Shown here in pieces: positions 8,423-8,557 of a stretch of DNA of 8,557 bases. Both the position numbers and the translations under genes were made by a program. Under the pieces are notes generated by a model. It was not told the DNA's origin. It searched no databases and saw only the letters and a list, made by a program, of their open reading frames with translations. The stretch is from Halobacteriales archaeon. Its GTDB lineage: Archaea; Halobacteriota; Halobacteria; Halobacteriales; Hikarchaeaceae. The stretch is taken from the NCBI GenBank assembly GCA_029941175.1, contig JAPYRM010000020.1:2243-10799 (forward strand), written 5' to 3'. Within the stretch, counting starts at the first letter, position 1. Each line of letters opens with the position of its first letter.

Positions 8423-8557
8423 ATGTCTAACGGAAAATACGCAGCACGAAAACTAAAGAAAGATCGCCAGAAGCAGCGGTGGTCAAATCCCACATATGCG
8501 AGAAGGGCGAGAGGCCTAGGTAAAAAATCTGATCCTTTGGATGGAGCACCTCAAGGT
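8423..8557 (+). CDS. rps12: 30S ribosomal protein S12 (uS12), N-terminal part, cut by window end
   Basis: Decoding-centre ribosomal protein of the small subunit. Forty-five codons are present from the ATG and the frame is open to the window edge, so about two thirds of the usual archaeal protein (about 140 residues) lies outside. The opening [20 protein letters not shown], the later [15 protein letters not shown] and the spacing between them match haloarchaeal S12. Between these blocks the segment [10 protein letters not shown] has neutral residues at positions where I recall Asp/Glu in Halobacteria. It probably heads the rps12-rps7-elongation factor cluster that follows the polymerase genes in Euryarchaeota, under its own promoter. 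Confidence 0.96.
   Translation, partial: MSNGKYAARKLKKDRQKQRWSNPTYARRARGLGKKSDPLDGAPQG

Overview
The window holds one archaeal gene cluster on the + strand encoding the large core subunits of RNA polymerase, followed by the start of the ribosomal S12 gene: rpoH (RpoH/H), rpoB2 (B''), rpoB1 (B'), rpoA1 (A'), rpoA2 (A'') and partial rps12 (uS12). Split B and split A subunits in this order are typical of Euryarchaeota. The proteins match, from memory, haloarchaeal (class Halobacteria) RNA polymerase subunits and S12 almost motif for motif.

Two features do not fit a standard extreme halophile. The DNA is roughly 40-45 % G+C by eye, against about 60-68 % in most Halobacteria. The proteins also lack the heavy acidic surplus: RpoH from its preferred start has 10 Asp/Glu and 10 Lys/Arg, and the S12 N-terminus carries neutral residues where haloarchaeal homologues carry Asp/Glu. 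My best inference is a non-halophilic or mildly halophilic sister lineage of Halobacteria, such as the marine Group IV / Hikarchaeia type, rather than a low-G+C true halophile such as Haloquadratum.

Layout: positions 1-347 are A/T-rich and carry no convincing gene. They hold a 12-bp direct repeat of promoter-like sequence, a 14-bp perfect palindrome, three short hairpins in a row ending in a T-rich run, and a TATA-like box placed to drive rpoH. Positions 348-8357 are five tightly packed genes (junctions of -4, 2, 6 and 2 bases), consistent with one transcript. Positions 8358-8422 are a 65-base spacer with a TATA-like box placed for near-leaderless transcription of rps12. Positions 8423-8557 are the first 45 codons of rps12.

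Together the five polymerase genes give the catalytic core: A' carries the Mg-binding loop and bridge helix, A'' the trigger loop, B''/B' the lobe, protrusion, hybrid-binding and wall regions, and H a small assembly/jaw-associated subunit. The most notable departures are a proline/lysine linker plus a double helix-hairpin-helix domain fused to the end of RpoA'', the absence of the nusA gene that normally sits between rpoA2 and rps12 in haloarchaea, and a Cro/CI-like helix-turn-helix pattern inserted in the RpoA' clamp region. I see no mobile element, CRISPR array, intein, tRNA or rRNA, and no evidence of a wholly new system; the window is mainly a housekeeping operon with a few unusual points.
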